Below are positions 14,010-20,171 of a stretch of DNA of 20,171 bases, piece by piece (the first letter of the stretch is position 1; each line of letters begins with the position of its first letter). Below the pieces are notes generated by a model that searched no databases, was not told the origin of the DNA, and saw only the letters and a program-made list of their open reading frames with translations. A program made the position numbers and the translations under genes. This DNA is from Candidatus Neomicrothrix sp. UBA2131 (GTDB taxonomy: Bacteria > Actinomycetota > Acidimicrobiia > Acidimicrobiales > MedAcidi-G1). The stretch is from NCBI GenBank assembly GCA_002329075.1, contig DCXR01000082.1:1-20171 (forward strand), given 5' to 3'.

Positions 14010-15259
14010 CCGATCTGGACGTGTTCGCCGAGCGGATGCCCCACGAGTGGTTCGACGCCCTGCGACGGGAACACCCGGTCTGGCTCCATCCCGCCACCGA
14101 TGATGAGCCCGAGCCGTTCTGGGTGGTGTCCTCGTACGAACACATCACCGAGGTCCACAGGGCCGGCACGCTCTATTCGCACCAGACGGGTCCGGGGCGC
14201 GAGGGCGCCGGTGGCATCGCCCTCACGGACATCGAACCCGGTCGTGGTCCCGGACTCCAGATGGTGATGACGGACCCGCCGCAACACACCCGCTACCGCA
14301 AGCTTGTGAACAAGGGCTTCACCCCGCGCATGATCCGCCGCCTGGAGGACGTGATGCGGACCCGGACCGACCTCATCCTGGACCGGATCTGCGAGGCCGG
14401 CGAAGCCGACTTCGTGACCCAGGTGTCCGCCGAGCTGCCGCTCATGGCGATCGCCGACATCCTCGGGGTGCCCGATGCGGACCGCAACCTCCTGTTCGAC
14501 TGGAGCAACCGCACGATCGGCGGCAGCGACCCGGAGTTCTCCGCCGATCCGAGCGAACCGGGCGACGAGTACGAGAAGGCCGTGATCGAGATGGCGATGT
14601 ACGCCCACGACCTGACCGACCGCAAGCGGGCCGAGCCGGCCGACGACGTGTGGACGGCGCTCACCGAGGCACGTGTCACACTCGACGACGGCACGGTCGC
14701 CGAGCTCACCGACCTCGAGCGCGACCTCTTCTTCACGCTGCTCATCGTCGCGGGCAACGAGACGACCAGGAACGCCATCAGCCTCGGAATGATGGCGTTC
14801 ATGGAACACCCCGACCAGTGGCAGCGGGTACGTGAGCAGGGCATGGACACGACCGCCGTCGACGAGGTGCTCCGGCACACCAGCCCCGTCAACTACTTCC
14901 GGCGCACCGCCACCGCCGACACCCGACTGGGTGGTGAATCGATCCGGGCAGGTGACAAGGTCACCCTCTGGTACCCGTCGGGCAACCGCGACGAGAAGGT
15001 GTACGACGACCCGCACCGCCTCGACCTGACGCGGACGCCCAACCACCACCTGGCGTTCGGTGGCGGCGGCGCCCACTTCTGCCTCGGCGCCAACCTGGCC
15101 AGACTGGAGATCGAGATCATGTTCGAGGGCCTGGCGCGGCGCCTGCCAGACCTCGAGGCCACCGGACCACCCGACCGCCTGCGGATGAACCTGGTGAACG
15201 GCATCAAGCACCTGCCCGTCGCGTTCACACCCTCGGAGCCGGTGCTCGTCGACTCCTAG
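13982..15259 (+). CDS. Cytochrome P450 (bacterial class I type)
   Basis: 425 aa, soluble, no membrane anchor. Hallmarks: QMVMTDPPQHTRYRKLVNKG (C-helix region, about 93-112), I-helix AGNETT (257-262), K-helix EVLR (295-298) and the heme loop FGGGGAHFCLG with the axial thiolate at C367. The LVNKGFTPRMI run resembles CYP125/CYP142-like actinobacterial enzymes that hydroxylate sterols or other hydrophobic substrates, but the substrate is not determined. It needs a ferredoxin and reductase, neither of which is in the window. Only weak Shine-Dalgarno-like sequence (GAGGCG) precedes the ATG. It converges with the XRE-cupin regulator gene (27 bp between stops), so it is not co-transcribed with it. 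Confidence 0.9.
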   Translation: MGIFDQIDLTDLDVFAERMPHEWFDALRREHPVWLHPATDDEPEPFWVVSSYEHITEVHRAGTLYSHQTGPGREGAGGIALTDIEPGRGPGLQMVMTDPPQHTRYRKLVNKGFTPRMIRRLEDVMRTRTDLILDRICEAGEADFVTQVSAELPLMAIADILGVPDADRNLLFDWSNRTIGGSDPEFSADPSEPGDEYEKAVIEMAMYAHDLTDRKRAEPADDVWTALTEARVTLDDGTVAELTDLERDLFFTLLIVAGNETTRNAISLGMMAFMEHPDQWQRVREQGMDTTAVDEVLRHTSPVNYFRRTATADTRLGGESIRAGDKVTLWYPSGNRDEKVYDDPHRLDLTRTPNHHLAFGGGGAHFCLGANLARLEIEIMFEGLARRLPDLEATGPPDRLRMNLVNGIKHLPVAFTPSEPVLVDS

Positions 15260-15286
15260 CGGTCGACATCCGGCCGCGTGCTCCGC

Positions 15287-15895
15287 CTACTCGGGTGAGG
15301 CGTAGACCTTCACCGACATGAACCTGACGGGCACGTCGACCAGGGCGGTGGGGCCATGCGCCACCTCACCGTGGATCTGCAGGGTGTCGCCCGCACCCAG
15401 CCTGTAGGTCTTCGGGCCGTAGCCGTAGTCCATCGACCCCTCGAGCATGTGGAGGAACTCGACGCCCTCGTGCTGGAACAGGGGGAACACGTCGTCGGAC
15501 GACTCGAGGGTGACCATCATCGGCTCGATGATCCGGTGCGGCCCGCGCAGCGATCCCAGGTCCTCGTAGATGTGGCCGGGCCGGGTTCCCTCGTGCAGTA
15601 CCTCGAGTCTCTCACCGGCCCGGACGATGACGACGTCGTGCTCCTCGTCGAGACCCCGGAAGAACGCCGTTATGGGCACCTCGGAAGCGTGGGCGAGCCT
15701 CGTGAGCGTGGAGAGGCTGGGTGAAGTCTGGCCGTGTTCGATCTTCGAGACCATGCCGAGGGAGATCTCGGCGATCTCTGCGAACTGCGCCATCGTGAGA
15801 CCGAGGGCTCGTCGTGCGTCGCGCACCCGCTCGCCCACGACCCGACAGACGTCCTCCGACGAGAACTGGTGCGTTTCCTGATCCTGACGTGCCAT
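15287..15895 (-). CDS. XRE-family helix-turn-helix regulator with C-terminal cupin sensor domain
   Basis: 202 aa from the ATG at 15895; a GTG one codon earlier (15898) is an alternative start. Residues about 21-76 form an XRE helix-turn-helix (RRALGLTMAQFAEIAEISLG, then MVSKIEHGQTSPSLSTL). Residues about 125-195 form a cupin_2 barrel with FQHEGVEFLHMLEGSM and LGAGDTLQIHGEVAHG. This HTH-cupin architecture (PuuR/SutR-like) commonly senses amines, amino acids or related small molecules and controls adjacent catabolic operons. It is a plausible regulator of the gmaS-mgs operon, which begins about 1.9 kb away on the same strand, and of itself. Confidence 0.88.
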   Translation of the reverse strand: MARQDQETHQFSSEDVCRVVGERVRDARRALGLTMAQFAEIAEISLGMVSKIEHGQTSPSLSTLTRLAHASEVPITAFFRGLDEEHDVVIVRAGERLEVLHEGTRPGHIYEDLGSLRGPHRIIEPMMVTLESSDDVFPLFQHEGVEFLHMLEGSMDYGYGPKTYRLGAGDTLQIHGEVAHGPTALVDVPVRFMSVKVYASPE

Positions 15896-15940
15896 CACCG
15901 GTGAACCGTCCTCTGTGGGGCCATGGAAACCGACCCTTCA

Positions 15941-16017
15941 GTTCCTGTGTTCCTGTCCTCCCGCACCGTTGCGGGTGGAACCATCCTTGAGGGTACTGCT
16001 GTCCACCCGCAGGGTGG
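15941..16017 (-). promoter_or_regulatory. Repeat-rich upstream region of the XRE-cupin gene
   Basis: The 180-bp gap upstream of the regulator holds three ordered elements. A tandem GTTCCTGT lies at 15941-15948 and 15949-15956. An inverted repeat CCGCA-ccgt-TGCGG lies at 15961-15974. A perfect dyad CCACCC-gca-GGGTGG lies at 16003-16017. TACCCT on the minus strand (15991-15996) is a possible -10 box lying between the two dyads. The arrangement is what autoregulation by a dimeric repressor would look like, but no protein-DNA link can be shown here. Confidence 0.35.
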
Positions 16018-16077
16018 AGGACGATAGCGCAACGGTCGCCGCCGGGAAAGCCCGGAGGTGCCGAATCCGGGGTGCGG

Positions 16078-17331
16078 CTACGGCAACTGCTGCCAGGAGG
16101 TCGCCCCGCCGTCGAGCAGACGGGCCGAGGAACGGTAGGCGGCCCGCGAGACGTAGGGCCGCACCTCGTCGGCCCGGATCCGGCAGAGTTCGGCCTTGAG
16201 GCCGCGTGCAGCCACCACCACCGGGTCGTCGCCTTCGGCGAGGGCCAGCAGGTCGACGACGTGGAGGGCCAACTGGGTCTCGCCCGCCTCGGCCAGGGAG
16301 CGGGCCCGCTCGAGGACCGCATCGGGATCGCCGATCACGCTGCGAACCACCGCAGCCGCCTCACCGGGGGACGCCGGATGCAGGGTCGTCGGGTTGCGGT
16401 CCCACCAGCCGCTCTCTTCACGGAACAGGTCCCGGGCGATGTAGTCCGGGCAGCCGTAGTTGGGGGTCATCCATGGCTCGTCGAACAACTCCGGCGGATA
16501 CTCGAGGTCGGCGAGCACCTCGCCCTCCCCCATCCCCCGGTTCATCCGTTCGACGACCTCCCGGCGGAGCCAGCGCAGCGCCTCGGCGGTGTGTGACAGC
16601 CTTCGGCGGACCTGGTCGGCCCCCTGGACGACCGGCCCGAACTCGGTCACCAGGGTCTCGGCGCCGAGGTCGGCCAGTGCATCGAGGGTCTCGGCCCACC
16701 GGATCGTGAACCGTTGTGTCCGCAGCGGCGTGCCGATGTTGGGAATCGCGTCGCCCGGCGTCGCCGGCCCGCCGTAGAGGAGCCCGTCGTCCGGGTACCA
16801 GACGGCGATCGAGTCGTCGGTCTCCGAAGGCGCCCACAGGAGTTCGACCGTCCGACTCCCCGTTACGACGGTCAGGGCCTCGGCAAAGGTCTCCGTGGGA
16901 TCGGTCATTACGAACGCCGGGAGCATCCGCCGCCAGGACGCTCCCTCCCGGGAGGGGAACTGGACCGCAGCCATGCGGGCCTGCAGGTCGAGGGTCTCGC
17001 GGTAGCGGGCATACCGACGGAGGATGTTCTCGTGGCCGATGAGCCGGGGCTGCGGGTCGCCCCGCTCGGCGGCATGAGCCTGCCAGGTCCCGACCGCTGC
17101 GTTGTAGCCCAGGTGGCCGTGGCTGTAGCAGATGGCGTGCAGCGGTGATCCGGTGACGGATCGGAGGTGGTCGACCATGGCCGGGGCAGCAGGCAGCGAA
17201 CCGGCATCGACCAGCACGAGTCCGGCGTCGGTCTCCGCGACGAGGGCGTTGCCCTGTCCCGGCAGGACGTGGAAGCCGTCACCGAGGTCTGCTCCCGCCA
17301 GGTCGCCGCGCAGGGTTCGATCAAGAGCCAT
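16078..17331 (-). CDS. Metallo-beta-lactamase-fold protein with alkylsulfatase-type dimerisation domain, incomplete metal motif
   Basis: 417 aa. The N-terminal MBL fold includes LVLVDAGSLP (39-47) and ICYSHGHLGYN (67-77). In the canonical HxHxDH motif both leading His are present (H71, H73), but the Asp and His are Gly75 and Tyr76. Later blocks are SETDDSIAVWYPDDGLLYGG and TLVTEFGPVV. From about residue 285 the sequence matches the alkyl-sulfatase dimerisation domain: FDEPWMTPNYGCPDYIARDL, ARSLAEAGETQLALHVVDLL and GLKAELCRIRADE. It may be a mononuclear hydrolase or a non-catalytic relative; alkylsulfatase activity should not be assumed. The ATG at 17331 is preceded by TACGGT at six bases. Confidence 0.85.
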   Translation of the reverse strand: MALDRTLRGDLAGADLGDGFHVLPGQGNALVAETDAGLVLVDAGSLPAAPAMVDHLRSVTGSPLHAICYSHGHLGYNAAVGTWQAHAAERGDPQPRLIGHENILRRYARYRETLDLQARMAAVQFPSREGASWRRMLPAFVMTDPTETFAEALTVVTGSRTVELLWAPSETDDSIAVWYPDDGLLYGGPATPGDAIPNIGTPLRTQRFTIRWAETLDALADLGAETLVTEFGPVVQGADQVRRRLSHTAEALRWLRREVVERMNRGMGEGEVLADLEYPPELFDEPWMTPNYGCPDYIARDLFREESGWWDRNPTTLHPASPGEAAAVVRSVIGDPDAVLERARSLAEAGETQLALHVVDLLALAEGDDPVVVAARGLKAELCRIRADEVRPYVSRAAYRSSARLLDGGATSWQQLP

Positions 17332-17337
17332 GGCGCG

Positions 17338-17343
17338 ACCGTA
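17338..17343 (-). promoter_or_regulatory. Candidate -10 box TACGGT for leaderless MBL-fold gene
   Basis: Minus-strand TACGGT followed by 6 nt and the ATG at 17331; no Shine-Dalgarno sequence is present. Confidence 0.5.
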
Positions 17344-17418
17344 CGGGCCCGTGTCGCTCCATGCGCAGTCGTAGGATCCGACGCGTACCCGACCGACGGC
17401 GAGGAACGGAGCACAGGC

Positions 17419-17576
17419 ATGCCGGACGTCGCCGACGCCGTCGTGGTCGGCGCCGGGGTGATGGCCGCCTCGAGCCGGAGCACCCGACGCCGGTCCGGGG
17501 ACCCGTGTTCCGCAAGCCCGGATCGGTCGGGGCGACCTGGGACGTGTCACGGTGGACGCCGACAGGGAAGGCGTAG
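17419..17576 (+). pseudogene. Possible N-terminal fragment of an FAD/NAD(P)-binding oxidoreductase, frameshifted
   Basis: The ATG at 17419 starts MPDVADAVVVGAGVMAAS, the strand and GxGxxG-like loop that opens Rossmann-type FAD oxidoreductases (usually VVVGAGVMGAS). The expected continuation is absent. From about 17470 the protein-like reading is in the next frame, PEHPTPVRGPVFRKPGSVG followed by ATWDVSRW, ending at a TAG (17574-17576). The simplest explanation is a gene that lost most of its body and its frame. A chance resemblance over 18 residues remains possible. A GGAG-like sequence precedes the ATG. Confidence 0.35.
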
Positions 17577-17590
17577 GAGAAAGGTCTGCG

Positions 17591-17776
17591 ATGGGTCCAC
17601 GACAGCACTGCAGGTACTGCGAAGAGTGGCTGGGGTTCGGTGAGGACGTGTGTCCCCGGTGCGGTTCGACCCAGGTCACCGACTGCTGGGTCGGCGGCTG
17701 CCCCGGAGACCTGGAGCCGGACGACGACGAGTGCCCGGCCTGCGGGTCCGAGCGGGACGACGGGGACGACAACTGA
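17591..17776 (+). CDS. Small double zinc-ribbon protein (61 aa)
   Basis: 61 aa, start ATG at 17591 behind a purine-rich AGGAGAAAGG. Eight Cys form four CxxC-type knuckles: HCRYCEEW (C8, C11), VCPRCGS (C21, C24), DCWVGGCPGD (C32, C37) and ECPACGSE (C48, C51), followed by an acidic tail. Two zinc ribbons are predicted. The first ribbon resembles the 49-aa protein encoded at 18845-18994. The function is unknown; such proteins often act as adaptor or metal-binding accessories. The next gene on the strand begins 52 bp later with its own promoter-like sequence. Confidence 0.75.
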   Translation: MGPRQHCRYCEEWLGFGEDVCPRCGSTQVTDCWVGGCPGDLEPDDDECPACGSERDDGDDN

Positions 17777-17816
17777 CCCGGGGTCGCCGCGGATGACGGC
17801 GCCGGACCTGCGGGCG

Positions 17817-17822
17817 TACGCT
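17817..17822 (+). promoter_or_regulatory. Candidate -10 box TACGCT for leaderless DUF167 gene
   Basis: TACGCT, then 6 nt, then the ATG at 17829; this is the same arrangement as at the crotonase and MBL genes. Confidence 0.45.
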
Positions 17823-17828
17823 GCATGC

Positions 17829-18107
17829 ATGGGAAGGCATCCCCGTTGCATCCTCGAGGTCCGGGTCACGCCGCGGGCCGGACGCAACGACATCCGGGTG
17901 AGCGACGGCCTCGTCCGGATCCGGGTGGCTGAGATCCCGGAGAACGGACGAGCCACCGAGGCCGCCCGACGGACCCTGGCGAGGGCACTCGGGTTGAAGC
18001 GTCGGTCCGTGACCCTCCGGACCGGCATGACCTCCAGGACGAAGCGCTTCCATGTCGAGGGCCTCTCCCGGGATGAGGTGCTCGAACGGCTGGGCGCAGG
18101 CAACTAG
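17829..18107 (+). CDS. DUF167 / YggU family protein
   Basis: 92 aa, normal family length. LEVRVTPRAGRNDIRV, RIRVAEIPENGRATEAARRT and LARALGLKRRSVTLRTGMTS are the conserved blocks of this widespread small protein (PF02594), which has no established function. The family normally reads KVxVxPxAxxxxI, then P.DGKAN..L; here the usual DGKAN is ENGRATEA. The stop codon overlaps the stop of the convergent methyltransferase gene. Confidence 0.85.
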   Translation: MGRHPRCILEVRVTPRAGRNDIRVSDGLVRIRVAEIPENGRATEAARRTLARALGLKRRSVTLRTGMTSRTKRFHVEGLSRDEVLERLGAGN

Positions 18108-18811
18108 AGCGACCAGCCCGCCTCGCCCAGCAACGGCACGAACGACACCGGAATGAGCGATTCGCGTACGGCGCCGTCGGCCCCCTCTTCTCTCCGGGTC
18201 ACCCGGACCAGTTCCTGTCCGTGGCGACGACCGCCGACCGGCATCACGAGCCGGCCCCCTACACCCAGTTGGGCCACCAGTTCGTCGGGAATGGCCGGTC
18301 CCGATGCCGCCACCACTATGCCGTCGTAGGGGGCGCCCGGTGGCCAGCCCAGGCTCCCGTCCCCCTCGACCACGTCCACCGCGTAGCCCAGGTCGGCTAG
18401 TCGATCACGCCCGGCAACGGCTAGCGACGGCAGGCGTTCGACCGATGTCACCACGGCCCCCATCTCGGCCAGGAGGGCAGCCTGGTAGCCCGACCCGGTG
18501 CCCACGTCGAGCACCGACCCACCCGGTCGCAGGTCGAGTGCCTGCAGGGTGAACGCCACGATGTACGGCTGCGAGATCGTCTGGCCGGCGCCTATGGGCA
18601 GCGGGCCGTCCTCGTAGGCGTCAGCCAGCGCTGAGGCGGGTACGAACCTGTGCCGGGGAACCGCTGCCATCGCCGCCAGGACCCGGAGGTCGGTGATGTC
18701 GCGCGTCGCCAACTGTACGTCGACCATCCGCCGCCGGGCGGCGGTGTGGTCCGGCCCAGACCGCCAGGGTGCCACCCCGACATCGTCGCACCCGAATGCG
18801 TCCGGGGCCAC
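18104..18811 (-). CDS. pcm: Protein-L-isoaspartate O-methyltransferase
   Basis: 235 aa if the GTG at 18811 is used; a GTG at 18775 is also plausible and is preceded by GACGAT at six bases. The ATG at 18727 would cut into the conserved RRRMVDVQL block and is less likely. Motifs: PRHRFVPASALADAYEDGPL, GQTISQPYIVAFTLQAL and the SAM loop VLDVGTGSGYQAALLAEMG, then RDRLADLGY and GRLVMPVG. The enzyme methylates isoaspartyl residues in damaged proteins using SAM, in the cytoplasm. It lies downstream of a zinc-ribbon and a TauD-type gene on the same strand. Confidence 0.88.
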   Translation of the reverse strand: MAPDAFGCDDVGVAPWRSGPDHTAARRRMVDVQLATRDITDLRVLAAMAAVPRHRFVPASALADAYEDGPLPIGAGQTISQPYIVAFTLQALDLRPGGSVLDVGTGSGYQAALLAEMGAVVTSVERLPSLAVAGRDRLADLGYAVDVVEGDGSLGWPPGAPYDGIVVAASGPAIPDELVAQLGVGGRLVMPVGGRRHGQELVRVTRREEGADGAVRESLIPVSFVPLLGEAGWSL

Positions 18812-18819
18812 CTACACGA

Positions 18820-18838
18820 CCCTCGCCCCCGGCGAGGG
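18820..18838 (-). terminator. Strong 8-bp hairpin between the 49-aa zinc-ribbon gene and pcm
   Basis: CCCTCGCC-ccc-GGCGAGGG is a perfect 8-bp stem with a 3-nt loop, all but one pair per arm G:C. It lies 6 bp after the zinc-ribbon stop and 8 bp before the furthest pcm start. No T-run follows, so it could be a terminator of the GC-rich actinobacterial kind, an attenuator, or an RNA-processing stem between genes. Confidence 0.45.
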
Positions 18839-18844
18839 CGGCAG

Positions 18845-18994
18845 TCAGCGTTCGGAGCCGCAGTTGGGGCAGTGGGTGTCGCCGTCGTCCATCCATGAGT
18901 TGCAGGCGTCGCAGTGGACGCCGCTGGACGCCGGCGAATCGGCCGTGCCTCCGGTGCCGACCGCCGGGTCGTCCTCGTCGTACCAGTCGGTCAT
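18845..18994 (-). CDS. Very small zinc-ribbon protein (49 aa)
   Basis: 49 aa, start ATG at 18994 with AGGAG eight bases upstream. The first 23 residues are acidic and Ser/Gly-rich (MTDWYDEDDPAVGTG). Then VHCDACNSWMDDGD and THCPNCGSER form one CxxC-x12-CxxC zinc ribbon. The HCxxC-x2-W-x2-G-x3-CPxCGS pattern is shared with the 61-aa protein at 17591-17776. It begins 27 bp after the TauD-type gene on the same strand, so the two are probably co-transcribed. The function is unknown. Confidence 0.7.
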   Translation of the reverse strand: MTDWYDEDDPAVGTGGTADSPASSGVHCDACNSWMDDGDTHCPNCGSER

Positions 18995-19021
18995 CACCTT
19001 GTCTCCTCGCGTCGATCGCCT

Positions 19022-20107
19022 CTACTGTTCCTGTCGGTTCCTGCTGTGACACGGCTGCCGCCAGCCCTGGTCGAACCTGCTGGCGAAGGATGGCACCCGT
19101 CCCGGTTGCGGCGGCACGCCCACCTCGCCACCGTGGTAGGCCCGGTCGTAGAGGGCGATCTCCCGTACGACCGGGCGCGGCGGCTGGGCGGCCATCCAGA
19201 GGCGCAGCAGCTCGCGTCGGCGGTCGGGATGGCTCGTGAAGGCCGTGCGGGCGTGGAGCACCATGAAGTTGTTGGCGATTATCGCCTCGCCGGGTTGCAG
19301 CGTGAAGGCGACCCTCAGGTCGGGGCGCTGGGTGGTCGCCTCGAACAGTTCGAGCGCCTCACGCTCGACGGCCGTGATCTCGACATTCGGGTCCTCGTCG
19401 GCGGCGATCTCCACGTACTCCTTCACATAGCGGCAACTGAGGAGGCCGTCGCACACGCTGTACACGGGGACCCGCCAGGGGGTAACCGGCTCGGTGCCCT
19501 CCTCGTGCTCGCCGAAGCGATGGTAGTGGAAGCCCCGGTACAGGTGCTCGAGCAGGTCGGGTCGGGTCGCCCTGATCTCCTCGTGGACGGTGAGCGAACT
19601 GACGAACCGGCTCTCGCCGCCCTCTGCGGCAGCGGCGAGGCACAGGAACGAGAGCAGATCGGCCGGATCGCAATGGGGGGTGAGCTCGGAACGGTTCCGG
19701 TAGGCGCGGGCGTGTGGGTCGACGTCGGTCACGTCGATCACGTGGCCGAGGCGCTCGCCCATGACGCTCTGTGAAACGGCCCGGCCGAGGCGCAGCCCGA
19801 TGCCCCAGAAGAACATCGCCATCTCGTCATCCGAGAGGCGGTCGACGGGAAACCCGCGCAGCAGGACCATGCCGGTGCCTTTCAGGGCCTCGTGACGGGC
19901 CGCTTCGATGGTCGGCTCCAGGTCACCGAGTGGCAGGTAACCGGGTTCGACATCGACCGGGTGGAGGCCATTCGCCACCTGATGGACAGCCGCCTCCTCG
20001 AGCGTGGCGCATGCCGCCGGGTACAGGTCGACGGCGAAGTCGTCGATGCAGGCGACGTCCGACCCTCGCCAGAGCGCTGCCTCGGGGATGGCGACCTCAG
20101 GCTCCAC
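19022..20107 (-). CDS. TauD/TfdA family Fe(II)/2-oxoglutarate-dependent dioxygenase
   Basis: 361 aa from the GTG at 20107; the frame stays open to the window edge and a GTG at 20164 is an alternative. The GTG at 20107 gives MEPEVAIPEAALW and has TAGGTT eight bases upstream. Landmarks: GTGMVLLRGFPVDRLSDDEM, the Fe(II) motif HxD in ELTPHCDPADLL, and the distal His with Arg in FMVLHARTAFTSH, which also marks the 2-oxoglutarate-binding end. The family oxidises small substrates such as taurine, aryloxyacids, gamma-butyrobetaine or trimethyllysine; which one cannot be told. A link to amine metabolism in the same window is tempting but unproven. Confidence 0.85.
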   Translation of the reverse strand: MEPEVAIPEAALWRGSDVACIDDFAVDLYPAACATLEEAAVHQVANGLHPVDVEPGYLPLGDLEPTIEAARHEALKGTGMVLLRGFPVDRLSDDEMAMFFWGIGLRLGRAVSQSVMGERLGHVIDVTDVDPHARAYRNRSELTPHCDPADLLSFLCLAAAAEGGESRFVSSLTVHEEIRATRPDLLEHLYRGFHYHRFGEHEEGTEPVTPWRVPVYSVCDGLLSCRYVKEYVEIAADEDPNVEITAVEREALELFEATTQRPDLRVAFTLQPGEAIIANNFMVLHARTAFTSHPDRRRELLRLWMAAQPPRPVVREIALYDRAYHGGEVGVPPQPGRVPSFASRFDQGWRQPCHSRNRQEQ

Positions 20108-20171
20108 AGCCGGACAACCTACATGCGCGTCCAGCTGCCCTACCGGGCCCTGTACCACAACCACCGGGCCA

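Overview
The window is high-GC DNA with G/C-rich third codon positions and about 20 tightly packed genes. Gene content (F420-type luciferase-like oxidoreductase, MpaB/DUF2236 protein, P450, crotonase, metal-dependent amidohydrolase) and TAnnnT boxes 6-7 nt before start codons point to an actinobacterium. An uncultured marine or soil Acidimicrobiia-like lineage is my inference. I see no rRNA, tRNA, CRISPR array, transposase or phage gene.

Left part (1-8113): the 3' part of an SGNH hydrolase gene; a minus-strand HD protein resembling the C-terminal half of a CCA-adding enzyme; and a divergent pair (amidohydrolase / crotonase) separated by a perfect 17-nt palindrome of TetR-operator type. These are followed on the plus strand by an LLM-class oxidoreductase, a membrane-anchored BON-OmpA protein, a VOC protein translationally coupled to an MpaB-family protein, and a FolD homologue with altered catalytic residues.

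Central part (8123-13501, minus strand) is the most interesting region. It is an operon reading gmaS-like type III glutamine synthetase, mgsA-like amidotransferase, mgsB-like GXGXG protein, mgsC-like FMN/Fe-S glutamate synthase domain, and an unrecognised 139-aa protein. Directly after it lies a frameshifted C-terminal remnant of a DAO-type flavoprotein. The set matches the gamma-glutamylmethylamide / N-methylglutamate route of methylamine assimilation (also known as glnT-glxBCD). No N-methylglutamate dehydrogenase is present in the window. The convergent FolD-like gene looks like a monofunctional, NAD-type methylene-tetrahydrofolate dehydrogenase, which would suit oxidation of the released C1 unit. 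An AT-rich promoter island precedes the operon.

Right part (13502-20171): a coding-like stretch without a start codon, a P450, an XRE-cupin regulator (a candidate regulator of the amine operon), a metallo-beta-lactamase-fold protein with an incomplete metal motif, and a fragment resembling the N-terminus of an FAD oxidoreductase. Next come a 61-aa double zinc ribbon and a DUF167/YggU protein. On the minus strand, a TauD-type dioxygenase, a 49-aa zinc ribbon and a protein-L-isoaspartate methyltransferase form a probable operon.

All family assignments come from reading motifs by eye; no database search was run.
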